This document shows positions 33,456 to 43,509 of a stretch of DNA of 64,000 nucleotides, one piece after another. The position numbers were made by a program, and so were the translations under genes. Origin of the DNA: Ursus arctos (Eukaryota > Chordata > Mammalia > Carnivora > Ursidae); assembly GCF_023065955.2 (NCBI RefSeq), contig NW_026622997.1, positions 11,890,001-11,954,000 on the forward strand, written 5' to 3'. The first letter of the stretch is position 1; each line of letters opens with the position of its first letter. The notes below the pieces were generated by a model. The model was not told where the DNA came from, ran no database searches, and saw only the letters and a program-made list of their open reading frames with translations.

Positions 33456-34022
33456 TCACAACTGCAAACCCCCCACCCAGAAACTGGCAGTGCAGGTCCT
33501 ACAAATACAGTTATTGTGTAGTTTCTATCTTTTTTTGGGGGGGGGGTCTCACTCAATCTAGAGTATGAATCCAATTTCCAGGGGACCCAGCTTCAGTAGA
33601 GGAAGTCAGGTGGGACAGGAGTTATTGAATCATTAACCCTATCTAGTCTACCATGGACTTCTCCCTTCCAGCTTCAGAAATAAAGATTTAATTTATTTAA
33701 TGAATGAGTACTAGCCTTATATCACAAATTAATGGATTTCCCATTAGCTTCTCTAGCTCAACCAGTTTAAATCTGAACTGCTCAGCTCCCCTCAGAGATA
33801 CTTCTCTCCTTGAACTTCATCTTCCTGTTGGAGCTATCAGTGCCCTGCCCTCAACCCGGGCATTCCTTTCAGCTCCACCTTCCTTCTGGATCTCTCCCGT
33901 CATCTATTTGTTAGGGCCTGGCCATGGCCTTTCTCACTATGCTCCCTTCCACTGCCAGCTCACCTGGACAATGGTGTTAGCTCTCAATTTTGTTCTGGTA
34001 CCCTTCAAAATGAAAGGTTTTT

Positions 34023-34226
34023 GTTTTTTTTTTTTTTTTTTAGATTTTATTTATTTATTTGACAGAGAGAGACAGCCAGCGAGAGAGGGAACACAAGCAG
34101 GGGGAGTGGGAGAGGAAGAAGCAGGCTCCCAGCAGAGGAGCCTGATGAGGGGCTCAATCCCATAACGCCAGGATCACGCCCTGAGCCGAAGGCAAACGCT
34201 TAACCGCTGTGTCACCCAGGCGCCCC
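34023..34226 (-). mobile_element. CAN-SINE, bear-type body
   Basis: Reverse-oriented; T-run, then AGATTTTATTTATTTATTTG, 'GAACACAAGCAGGGGGAGTG', 'GAAGAAGCAGGCTCCCAGCA' and a GTGTCACCCAGGCGCCCC head. Perfect 16-bp duplication AAAATGAAAGGTTTTT (34007-34022 and 34227-34242). Confidence 0.97.
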
Positions 34227-34240
34227 AAAATGAAAGGTTT

Positions 34241-34635
34241 TTTTAACCAGCAAAAATGAGTTTATTTGGAAACAAGTAAATTGCCACGTGAGATGTGCAA
34301 CCCACTGCAAAACCATAGACACGGGAGGACCCCCTCTTTTATAGAGGAAAGGCAGGGTGGCGTTGGGAGTTGTTATAAACGAAAAGCCCATTGGAGTAAA
34401 CTGGGAGTTCCAAGTGTAGCGGCTTCTCATTGGCTGAGTGCTGACTGCCTCGCATTGGCTGGGCTGTTGCTGGGGAAGGAGGAAACCTTTCTTCCTCCTG
34501 CTGGGGTAGTTCAGTAGTATTCTTGCCAGGTAGTCCCTTCTTGTTGGGAGGTCTGCAACGGAGTGTGGTTGGGTATGAGAGCGCCCCCTCTTGGCCTCCT
34601 GACCCAATTTTAGGGAGGTTTCACCCTCCCCAGCC
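34241..34635. other. LTR-like block with CCAAT boxes and a CTCF-like motif
   Basis: This 395-bp block interrupts an L2. It begins with TTTATTTGGAAACAAGTAAA and GTGCAACCCACTGCAAAACC and has the feel of an old retroviral LTR in reverse, but I cannot name its family. It carries three ATTGG (inverted CCAAT) motifs at 34390, 34429 and 34454, and a CTCF-like site at 34579-34597. No retroviral gene is present. It could also be a unique regulatory segment. Confidence 0.4.
34579..34597 (-). promoter_or_regulatory. CTCF-like binding motif
   Basis: The minus strand reads AGGCCAAGAGGGGGCGCTC. It agrees with the CTCF core CCASYAGRKGGCRS at 12 of 14 positions, differing at the S and Y positions, and has the preferred flanking GG on the left and T on the right. 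Binding is inferred, not shown. Confidence 0.5.
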
Positions 34636-35174
34636 TCTGTGGTCCCTGTAGCACATGGCCCTAGGCTGCTGGCATTCTCTGCTTTCTGTATGACTTCAGA
34701 TCACTCCCTTTCCCACTTAAAAACCATTAGTGACTCCCCTTGGCCCAGAGAGCAAAGTCAAGATCTTTTCTGATTTGATTCTCCGCTACTTTTCAAAATT
34801 TCCTTCTGGTAGATCTTTCAAACTGAACCTTTCCAATTCCAGCCATGCAGAAGCACTTCTGTCGCGTGAACATTCCTTTGCTTTCTCACCTCGGAGCTTA
34901 GGCTCAGGCACTCATTGGCCTGGAATGCTCTTCTCCTTCTGTCTTCACGTGTCCCTGTGGCTGTGTCCCTGATTTCTGTCCCTCTCCCCATCCTGCCACT
35001 AGAAGGGATCTTCCCTTCTCTACACACCCCTGTCCCTTTTCTGTACCTCAAATATGACATTTTCATGATCTTCCTCAGGCCTCATATTTCTTCTGCTGGA
35101 AGGCAAGCTCTTTGAATAAAAGCCCCCGTGTACTTTTTTTTTTTAATAAGCTTTTTCCCACTATGACTTCTTAA

Positions 35175-35275
35175 TTTAATTGAACTCTTCCTGTGGTAAA
35201 ATGCACATAACATAAAATTTACCATTTTAACCATGTGTAAGTGTACAGCCGTCAAAGCTAAACACAGCTGGACGA
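35175..35275 (-). mobile_element. Old L1 3' UTR fragment
   Basis: 'CTGTGGTAAAATGCACATAA', 'CATAAAATTTACCATTTTAA' and 'CCATGTGTAAGTGTACAGCC' are the antisense L1M 3' UTR. Truncated at about 100 bp. Confidence 0.85.
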
Positions 35276-35389
35276 TTTTTGTTCATGGATTCTATTCAGT
35301 AATGACTGTGGTGGGAGGAACAGCTGAGCCCCCCACCTGATTTGCCAGGGATGACCCAGCAGTTTAAAGGGAGAGTCAGGAGTACGCTT

Positions 35390-35515
35390 ACGTTGATGAG
35401 CACTGAGTAATATACGGAATTTTGACCACTCTATTGTACACCTGGGACTAATATAACACTGTATGTTAGCTATACCGGAGTTAAAATAAAATAAAATAAT
35501 AAAAATAAAGGGAGA
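35390..35515 (+). mobile_element. Carnivore L1 3' end
   Basis: 'GTTGATGAGCACTGAGTAAT', 'GTACACCTGGGACTAATATA' and 'ACACTGTATGTTAGCTATAC' are followed by an AAAATAAAATAAAATAATAA tail. Sense-strand L1 3' end, severely 5'-truncated. Confidence 0.8.
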
Positions 35516-35701
35516 ATGAAGGAGTAGGGAAGAGAAGGCAGCAGGGGCTGACGCAGGGGCTGGGAACAGCATTTTTCAATGCACTTGGAGTTAGGCCAGC
35601 TCTGTCCTCTAACAGCATTTATCAGCGGCTTCTATTCCTCTAGAGACTGGGAACCAGAGGCCCTATCCTTCTTGAGGATGACATTGAAAAAGAATGGCTT
35701 T

Positions 35702-35900
35702 GGGGCACCTGGGTGCGGTTAAGCATCTGACTTTGGCTCAGGTCATGTTCTCAGGGTTCTGAGATTGAGCCCCATCTGGTGTCTCTCTGCTCAGTGGGGA
35801 GTGGCCTCTCCCTCTCCCTCTGCCCCTCCCCCCTGTTCATGCTCTCTCTCTCTCTCTCTCTCAAATAAATAAATACAATCTTTAAAAAAATAAATAAATA
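35702..35900 (+). mobile_element. CAN-SINE
   Basis: GGGGCACCTGGGTGCGGTTA has lost part of the tRNA head (the GGCTCAGTC segment is missing). Tail AAATAAATAAATACAATCTT. Flanks AAAAAGAATGGCTT and AAAAGGAATGGCTA are a near-perfect duplication. Confidence 0.94.
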
Positions 35901-35991
35901 AAAGGAATGGCTATTAGGTCCGAGAGAAAGAGACTCTTTGGTTGTAGCAGAAACATACATCTCAACGGAAGAAAGATTTACAATTTGAAGC

Positions 35992-36014
35992 TTTTTTTTT
36001 TTTTTTTTTTTTTG
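35992..36014. repeat. Poly(T) tract
   Basis: Run of about 22 T. It may be the tail of a minus-strand retroelement, but the sequence on its right is not a recognised SINE or L1. Confidence 0.85.
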
Positions 36015-36240
36015 TCCATACTCTAAGAAAGGGAGGCATCAATTAGGTGTTAGCTGAAATTAAGGGTGAATTCTTTTGGCAACCTTGAGCTTTTCCAGAC
36101 GGGATCTCAAGGTGGGGGCTGGGTTGGCCCAGCGATGACGGCCTTGGCTGCTAGAAGCCCTGCCAGGGTTTGGTCCAGTCTCTGGGTGCAGGTGTTTGCA
36201 TGGAGTCTTTCCTGTGGAGAGTTTATGGAGTTCTTACAGG

Positions 36241-36700
36241 TCAGTGGCATTAAGTACGTCCATCACCACCATCTGTCTCCAGAACTTCTTTCATTCTGCA
36301 AAACTGATATTCCGTACCCATTAAACACTAACTCCCCATTCCTTCCTCCCCTCAGCCCCTGGCAACCACCCGTCCACTTTCTATCTCTACAGATTTGATG
36401 ACTCCAGGTACAAATGGAATTTGTGTTTTTGTGATAGGCTCCATTCTCAGAGCATAACGTTCTCCAGGGTTCATCCACGTTGCCTCCTGTGTCAGAATTT
36501 CCTTCCTTATTAAGGCTGAATAATAGTTCATTCCCTTGTGTGTACGTACCACATTTTGTTTATCCCTTCATCCACTGACGGACACTTCGATTATTTCCAC
36601 CATTTTGCTTTTGTGAATAGTGCTGCTATGAACATACAAGTATACGAATGCTGCTTCAAGGCCTCGATTTCAATTATTTTGCTTATTTACTTCTGTATCT
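36241..36700 (-). mobile_element. Old L1 3' UTR
   Basis: Antisense L1M landmarks in order: 'GGCATTAAGTACGTCCATCA', 'TGTCTCCAGAACTTCTTTCA', 'CCTGGCAACCACCCGTCCAC', 'TTCATCCACGTTGCCTCCTG' and 'AATAGTGCTGCTATGAACAT'. No coding potential. Confidence 0.92.
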
Positions 36701-36984
36701 TCAGGGCTGGTCTCCTTTTAGCTCCTCAATAAATGCTTGTTAAAAAATCTTGTTGAGTGAATTTCTTGCCAGTGGGAATGGCCATAGCACGTCGACTGAG
36801 GCCCACAGTGGAGAGATTCCCAGAGGTCCAAGGGGACCACACGGTCAGTGCCCTGGAGGTGACGGAGCTGGTCACTGAGCTGAGGGGCCCAGCTGGAGAG
36901 GTAGGGCCCCTTAGCTGAGGCTCAGTCCCAGGCAGCAGCGTGTTGATGGCCTCTGAAGTCTGTGGCCACAGTGAGCCTCTGTCC

Positions 36985-37280
36985 ACATGTGCCTCCTCCT
37001 GCTCTTTCAGCTCCTTTATATCTGAGATCCCTTATTTCCCCTCCATGAGACCTTCCCCAACCTCCACAGCAGCAGCCCCCTGGCCACCTCACCCGTAGCT
37101 TAACACTCTCTTTATAACCTTTAGAGCCTTACTGTAGGTTAGAATTGTTTCATTTGTTCGCATGTTTATTGATTGTCTGCTCTCCATTTATGGTCTGCTT
37201 TCTGTAAGCACCATGAAGATATGGGTCTTGTCTGTCTGTATCCAAGCAGTGCTTGGCACATAGTAGGTGGTATAAAAAAA
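36985..37280 (+). mobile_element. LINE L2 3' end
   Basis: Sense L2: 'CCATGAGACCTTCCCCAACC', 'AGCACCATGAAGATATGGGT', 'CAGTGCTTGGCACATAGTAG' and a GGTGG end. Good order and spacing. Confidence 0.85.
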
Positions 37281-37818
37281 GAGTGGTGTGAGTAATGATC
37301 AGTTTGTTTACACAGGAATGTTGGCACGTCTGGTTGTAGTCTAAACAGTGCTGGGGAGGAGGCACTGACCCCAACCCTGGTGGTCTAAGACCTCACTGAC
37401 CTGAGGAGGGCCTTGCAAAGATCCCTCGAACAAGCAGCTGGAGAAAGTCGTGGCAGGCAACTGGGACTCAGGCAATCGGTTGATCTGAGTGGGGAGCTGG
37501 TGGTCCAGGCAGAGGACACAACAAGGACCTGAACCCTGCACCTGAGTTCAGGCACAAGACTCCATTCTTTAGAAGAACTGATGAGAGTACACAGGACTCA
37601 GCCAAGAGGAATCAGAAAAGAGGCCGGTGCCTCTAGACTGGGGTTGGGCCCGAGGAGTGCTGACAGGAGGGCCAGGGGCATAAGGTTCGGGTAGGACCAG
37701 CCAGCAAGCTCTCTGTCTGTTCTGATTTGAGCAGGGTGACCTAGAGTCTGAGTTGGAGATAAACAGCTTCAGCATTACGATTGCAGAGTAATGGGAGCCA
37801 GAAACCAGGCAGGCCATT

Positions 37819-37995
37819 ATGTATATATATATATATATATACCACATATCATATATATATATGATATGTGATATATATGTATATATGTGGTATATATACA
37901 CACACACATATATATACACGCACACCATGCTTTTATATATATATAAAATATATAAATACATAAATATATATAAATATATAAATGGTATATATATG

Positions 37996-38039
<44 letters not shown>
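37819..38039. repeat. AT-rich palindromic microsatellite block
   Basis: About 220 bp of (AT)n and (ATGT/ACAC)n. It contains a perfect 28-bp palindrome at 37843-37870. Longer complementary arms are GGTATATATACACACACACA near 37888 and TATGGTGTGTGTGTATATAT near 37992. The tyrosine/isoleucine-rich frames over it are artefacts. Confidence 0.95.
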
Positions 38040-38041
<2 letters not shown>

Positions 38042-38148
38042 TTTTAAAGTTTTATTTATTTAATCTCTACACCCAACATGGGGCTCAAACCCAGGACCCC
38101 AAGATCAAGAGTTGTGTGCTCTTCCAACTGAGCCAGCCAGGCGCCCCA
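38040..38148 (-). mobile_element. Short carnivore tRNA SINE
   Basis: AATTTTTAAAGTTTTATTTA, 'ACACCCAACATGGGGCTCAA' and 'CCAACTGAGCCAGCCAGGCG'. This shorter SINE type lacks the GA-rich middle. It abuts the AT-rich microsatellite, which may have grown from its tail or target. Confidence 0.9.
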
Positions 38149-38254
38149 TGCATGGTATATTTTTAAATGGTGTTTCATGGAATATAAAAAACACAGACCC
38201 TAGAGGAAAGGATTAAAAAAAAAAGAAATGTGTTAAAACTTAAAAATTTTTTTT

Positions 38255-38990
38255 CAATCAAAAGACAGCTTCAAGAAGCAGAGCATCAAACAGATAGTTG
38301 CACACCCACGTTCAAAGCAACGTTATTCACACGAGCAAACAGGTGGAAGCATCTCAGGTGTCCCTTCACAGAGGAATGGATCAAGAAATATGTTACGTAC
38401 ATACGGTGGTTATAATCTTATTCTGCCATAAAAAAGGAATGAGCTGGCGGGGAGGGGGGATGGGGATTAAGTACCATTAAGCAGTGGGGGCAGAGTTTCA
38501 GATCTGCAAGATGAAAAGCGTTCTGGGAGCGGATCGTGGTGATGGTTGCACAGCAGTGTGAAACTTAGTTCCACACAACCATGCATTTAAAAATGGGAAA
38601 GGGGCTAAATTTCATGTTCTTTGCGTTTTACAGTTAAAAGACAAGGAAGGAAATTCAGATGCAGACCACAAAATGGATGAACCTTGAAGATGTTATGTTC
38701 AGTGAACTAAGCCAGTCACAAAAAGGCAAACACTCTCTGATTCCACTGGAATAGTCAGATTCAGATGGCCAGAAAGTAGATGGTGGTTGCCAGGGACTGG
38801 AGGGAGAGGAGACAGGAAGTTAGTGTTTCATGTGTATAGAGTTTCAGTTTGGGAAGATGAAGAATTTCGGGAAATGGATAGCGTTGATAGTTGCGTAACA
38901 CGGTGAATATATTCATGTCATTGACTGGTACACTAAACATGGCTAAAATGATAAATTTAATGTATGCATAGTTTACCACAATGAAAAAAA
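38255..38990 (+). mobile_element. Old L1 3' region
   Basis: 'ACAGGTGGAAGCATCTCAGG', GAATGGATCAAGAAATATGT, 'AAAATGGATGAACCTTGAAG', 'TCAGTGAACTAAGCCAGTCA', 'GGTGGTTGCCAGGGACTGGA' and an end at TAGTTTACCACAATGAAAAA. This order is the sense-strand end of L1M ORF2 and its 3' UTR. Frame is broken throughout. Confidence 0.9.
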
Positions 38991-39569
38991 GAAGATGGCC
39001 TACACAAAGGGAAAAGACCAGGAGGAGATATCTGATAAGTTTTTATATTTGCAGATGTTTATTTATCCTGACTGGAAACATGAAGTTTCTGGATCAGAGA
39101 ACAGACCAATTATTTGTTCACATACTGGTCTTGTTGCCAATTCCCAACAGGCAACGCGGTGAGGGCCAGACGTACCCTGCATGTACCGGGCTAGAAACAC
39201 AGAGAAGAACTCTAAAATGATGGATCTCAGAGCGTGAATAGAAGAGGCTGGCACATCTGTTTCTCCCACCCTGGATGTGGAAAGAGAGACCTTTGTTCTC
39301 CAAAGTCAACAAATCCACTCTGGGGTGAGGAGAGGAAGGTCTCTGCGTTTTTACAACCATTTGGAATGTAAACAACTCGTTCTGGGTTTATCACCTTTGG
39401 AAAATGAAGAGAATATGGGTCTGGGGAGAAAGAGGGCATTCTCTGTTTTTGTAGCAGGTCAATATCTGTTTCTCAGAAAGGTCTGGACAGTGCGGGAACA
39501 CTGAGAAATCCAGGGAGGATTGCCTCCCAGCAATATCCATAACATATGTAACCAAAAAAGGTTTCCTAT

Positions 39570-41015
39570 ACAGAATTTTTAACTAACTCCTACAAATGAG
39601 TAAGGAGAAGACAGACAATCCCATTTAGAAACAGATGAAAGAATATAAGATGGTAATTTCCAGAAGAAAAATTTCAATTGGCCAATAAGCATATGAAAAG
39701 CTCATGAGACTTACTAATAATTAGGGAAATTCAAATTAAAATGGGCATCAACCACATATTGAAATATTTCAAAATTAAAAGACCTGAAGCAAAGTGTTAT
39801 GTTGTCAGGTTGTAGGAATCCGTGAGAAGAATGAAAGTGTGATTCAACTTATATGAAATGTCCAGAATAGACAGGCAAATCTAGAGGGTCAGAAAGTAGA
39901 TCAGTGGTTGTTCTGGGTGAGGGAGATGGGGAGGGGTTAGGAATGGGAGCGATGGTTGAGAGAAGCCAAAGTTCCTTCTGGGATAATGAAAATATTTCAC
40001 AATTGATAGTGTTGATGGATATGCGACTCTGAATATACTTCTAAAAGTCATTAAATTATACACTTTATTATTTTTTTTAAAGATTTTATTTATTTGAGAA
40101 AGAGAGAGAGAGAAAGCACAAGCAGAGGGAGGGGCAGAGGGAGAGCAGACTCCCAACTTGGGGCTCAATCCCAGGACCCTGGGATCATAACCTGAGCCGA
40201 AGGCAGACGCTTAATTGACTGAGCCACCCAGAGGCCCCTCGATAAGGCTGTTTTTAAAAGGGGATGGGGATAGCATTTCCTTCCTACCAGATTACCAGAA
40301 AGTAAAGTCTGACAATTCTGTGTGTTGACAAAGATGTGGATGGAGAGATAGGAGCTGGCCCCACTACTTTGGGACATGTCAGCTGGGACACTTAGGAAGA
40401 CCGCACCGGCTGCTTTTAGCAAAGTTAAAGGTACACCTACTCTGTGTCCCAACAATTCCACTCCTAGGTAAAGAATCCGGGACGTAGGCACAAAGAGCCA
40501 CAAAGAGTATGATCATGGCAACCTTATCTGTAAGAGTGAAAATTTTAAGTGACTTCAGTGCCCACAAACAGAACGTATAAATACGATTAAATCCATATCA
40601 GGGAGTATTATACACAAATTTAATATGAATCAACTACATGTATCACCATGGATACCTCTCCCAAACATAACGTTGGGTGAAAAAAACACGTTTTCAAGAA
40701 GATGCCTTCGGTGGGATGCCAGTGATATAAAGCCACGCCAAAACAATGACACACTTTTATTATCACGCAGCATATGGCGTGAGCGTATAACGTACGCCCG
40801 AAATGACAAACTGCCAAGTCATGATGATGGTCAGCTCTGGAAAGAGAAAGACAAAGAGGGCCAGGGAGGAGCACACGGTGAACAGTCACTGTACCTGTAC
40901 TTCTTTCAAAATATTTATCGGCGATATTTGAGAAAGCCGGCATATGCATCTTTGCAATATTATCTGCACTTTTCAGGACATTTGAAATATTTGCCAGGGT
41001 GAGAGAGAAAGATGA
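39570..41015 (+). mobile_element. Old L1/HAL1-like region, interrupted by a SINE
   Basis: Sense-strand L1 landmarks: GGGAAATTCAAATTAAAATG, 'AAGTCTGACAATTCTGTGTG', 'GTGTCCCAACAATTCCACTC' and 'GGGAGTATTATACACAAATT'. The SINE 40070-40238 splits it. More than one L1 copy may be joined here, because the 'TTATGTTGTCAGG' segment recurs at both ends. Confidence 0.65.
40070..40238 (-). mobile_element. CAN-SINE
   Basis: AAAGATTTTATTTATTTGAG, GA-rich body, 'GGGATCATAACCTGAGCCGA' and a TGAGCCACCCAGAGGCCCC head in reverse orientation. No clear target duplication. Confidence 0.95.
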
Positions 41016-41040
41016 AGTGAAGTTTTATGTTGTCAGGCTG

Positions 41041-41640
41041 TAGGAATTTGCGACGGGAAGGAAAATCTGTAGGGCGGGAGCTAGAGCTGGAGGGGCTGCT
41101 CCATCCCCCGCCCGGCCAGCCCCTTCCCCCTCCCATCCCCACCTCCGGGGAAGGACACGGGGTGGGCTGTCAGCGCTCCCCCCACCATCCTCCCCACACG
41201 GGGGCAGCGGGGCAGGTGCTGGCGGGCAGTGGACGTTGCCAGACGCACACTCTGTCCCCGTCCTTGACGTCTGGCCCGCAGGAGCAGGGGCAAGGCTCCT
41301 CCCGCCCGCCGCTGTCTTCCCGCGCTGCGCTGGCTCGGATTGAAGTCCGCCGTCTGCGAAGACCCGGGACTTTGCGATAACACCTCACCCTTTAGAAATT
41401 GTGCCCCGGAGCCTCAGCTGCCTCTGTCTACAGGGTGACCGGCTGGAAGACCTAAAAACAGACTGCCCGGAGGACTCCGGCGTTCCGTAGGTGTGGAGAA
41501 GCCTCAGCCGGTTATCAGCGTTACCATGACAACGGTGGGGGCCGGGAACCACACGGCAGAGGTGAAAGGTCAAGTCAAACACTGATAAATACCCGCCCGC
41601 AAAGCCTCTCTTGCGCCTGGACTATGTACCTGAGACGCCG
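41041..41640. promoter_or_regulatory. CpG island in the intergenic region
   Basis: By hand count about 44 CpGs lie in 600 bp. With GC near 60% that is roughly 0.8 of expectation, against strong CpG depletion in the flanks. No repeat landmark explains it. Islands of this kind usually mark promoters. It contains an RFX X-box-like motif at 41520-41533 and lies 75 bp upstream of the exon-like segment at 41715. Orientation of transcription cannot be proven. Confidence 0.6.
41520..41533. promoter_or_regulatory. RFX X-box-like motif
   Basis: GTTACCATGACAAC agrees with the X-box consensus GTTRCCNNRGYAAC at all but one defined position (A instead of G at position 10). RFX factors use such sites in ciliary and other promoters. 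It sits inside the CpG island. Confidence 0.5.
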
Positions 41641-41714
41641 GGGATGGTTGGTTTGAAAGTAATTTTTCTTTTCACCCCCAAGTGACCTCCTATTAATGTC
41701 ACTCCTTTTTTCAG

Positions 41715-41792
41715 TCTCTTGCGTTGGAAGGCTGCTTAGCAGACAATTCTATTCGCGACCACTCTTTCAAAAGATCTTGTCTACTAACTATG
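41715..41792 (+). other. Candidate unannotated exon
   Basis: A 78-bp segment preceded by a branch-point-like CTATTAAT, a pyrimidine tract and CAG (CACTCCTTTTTTCAG), and followed by the near-consensus donor ATG|GTAAGTAT. It is open in two of three frames, and its length is a multiple of three. I recognise no protein. It could be an internal exon of a non-coding RNA that starts in the CpG island, or a chance pair of good splice sites. Confidence 0.35.
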
Positions 41793-41799
41793 GTAAGTA

Positions 41800-43262
41800 T
41801 GATCAGAGATGATTCCGTCTCTCTAGTTTGTGTAAGCTTTAAACAACCCCAACTTTCTCACCTCCCTCCAGTGCCGCGGTGTGCTAACCTCAGCATGGTT
41901 CGCAAATTAGGCTCTACTGAGTCGGAATAATTAAATTCAGAATAATTAAAGACTCAGAATAATTAAGTTCCCAGAAAGCTGGTGCTGGGGGGAGGAATGG
42001 ATAGGCTCCAAGTGTGTTTTCAAGAAGGGCATTGTCTGCAAGTGGCTTGCCCCGTCTAGCTCCTGGTTACTCAACGTGTGGTCCTTGGACCAAGAGTCTG
42101 AGGCCCCACCCAGACTACCGGACGGGATTCTGCATTTTAATAGATCCCCCACGTGATTCCTCTGTACACCAAGTTCGGGAAATACTCAGTCTTACAGCCT
42201 GAGGTGACTGCCTTCAAAAAGATCGCTGGCATCTAAGAAATAAGGTTTTCCAAAAGGAGAGACACTCCCAGGAAAGTTCAGCAAGAAAAGCTTTTTTAAA
42301 AGCAACACAAACACAGATTCTCTGAGATGTCCTAGATTACTGGGTTATTTGTGGATTATGTTTTGTACAAAGTTGTTATTCTTTTCCACTGCCCACCGAT
42401 AATGTGAGTTCGATTCCAAAAAATAGGCAGGAGGGAGGTGGTAGTTAAAAATACCATGGAAGTCCTAAGTTCTCGTTGGACCATCATCTTGTGCGATACT
42501 AAGTGTGATCGTGACCCCCGTTGTGCCTTAGTTTCTCCAACCTGAAATAGCCCAGATCATTTCCCAAGGCCTGCACCAGATTCATAAGGTAATACTTTTA
42601 AGGACTTTGAGGTCCTTGGATGAAAGGCATGGCCTGCGTTATTGGGGCCATGCTGCAGGGCTGGGCCGGCTCCTGATTCAGCAGCCTCCTTGCACTTGGG
42701 GTGAAGTGTGCTCACTTTTACCTCAGTCCCTGACTTCTCTGGAGGAAAGGATGGGGAGGGCAGGTAGGTGGGGCAAGGGAGATAAAGCAGCTTCATGTAC
42801 CCGATGAGTCAGAGGAAGCCTCATTTGTGGCTGGCGGATCCATTACTCACCCAACCCAGCACTCCCCACTGACGGCTGAGAGGGGCAGGAGTTTCTCACT
42901 TCACTTTCCTGATGGGGGGGGCGTGTATCCATGTCCCCTTGTCTCCTGTGGTGGGGGCAATGACAGAATGACGTTATTAAGCCGCGGTTTGCTCGTCACA
43001 CAACACGTAGCGATGAGAGTGAGTGAGCAGCCATGACTGTCAAAGTAATTTTTTAGAGACAAGTATTAAATCAAATGTTTGCATATGAATGGCTCTCACG
43101 GACTCTCCTTGGAGAAGTGACTGCAGATGGGCAGCTCGCAGAGCAAAACGTGTCTCAGGTGTGACTGGCTTTAGGTTCATACACAAACCTGAATTTCCAA
43201 AACAGATTAGTTAGGAGGAAAAGGTGTGATTCCTCACCTTACACAGGACGCTTCAGTTTTAC
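41800..43262. other. Intergenic, one MER5-like element
   Basis: Apart from the MER5-type piece at 42055-42195, nothing is recognised. G-runs occur at 42914-42921. Small frames have no support. Confidence 0.5.
42055..42195. mobile_element. MER5-type hAT element
   Basis: CTCCTGGTTACTCAACGTGT, 'GGTCCTTGGACCAAGAGTCT', 'AGGCCCCACCCAGACTACCG' and 'GCATTTTAATAGATCCCCCA' are the ordered MER5 landmarks. Confidence 0.75.
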
Positions 43263-43277
43263 AAAGGGACTCGTTGA

Positions 43278-43472
43278 GGGGCGCCTGGGTGGCTCAGTCG
43301 GGTAAGTTTCGGACTCTTGATTGCAGCTCAGGTCCTGATCTCAGGGTTGTGAGATCGAGCCCCTCATTGGGCTCTGCGCTCAGCGGGGAATCTGCTTGAG
43401 ATTCTCTCTCTCCCTCTTCCTCTGCCCCCCCCCCCATAATAAATAAATAAATCTTTAAAAAAAACCAACCAA
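43278..43472 (+). mobile_element. CAN-SINE
   Basis: GGGGCGCCTGGGTGGCTCAG head, then the 'GACTCTTGATTGCAGCTCAG' subtype; a C-run at 43425-43436 and tail AAATAAATAAATCTTTAAAA. Flanks AAAGGGACTCGTTGA and AAAGGAACTCATTCA. Confidence 0.95.
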
Positions 43473-43509
43473 ACAAAGGAACTCATTCATGGGCTCCTTT
43501 TTTTTTTTT

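Larger units (their letters stand above)
33690..35130 (+). mobile_element. LINE L2 split by a SINE and an LTR-like block
   Basis: The left piece (about 33690-34006) contains CACCTGGACAATGGTGTTAG. The right piece (34636-35130) contains 'ACTTCAGATCACTCCCTTTC', 'CACTTAAAAACCATTAGTGA', 'GGCCTGGAATGCTCTTCTCC' and 'AGAAGGGATCTTCCCTTCTC'. These are sense L2 landmarks in order. The SINE at 34023-34226 and the block at 34241-34635 inserted later. Confidence 0.75.

Noticed and set aside
37569..38166. Tyr/Ile-rich frames on both strands
   Set aside because: Products of the (AT)n/(AC)n simple repeat block.
40620..41002. 125-codon frame next to the CpG island
   Set aside because: It overlaps the old L1 region on the same strand and has no recognisable domain.
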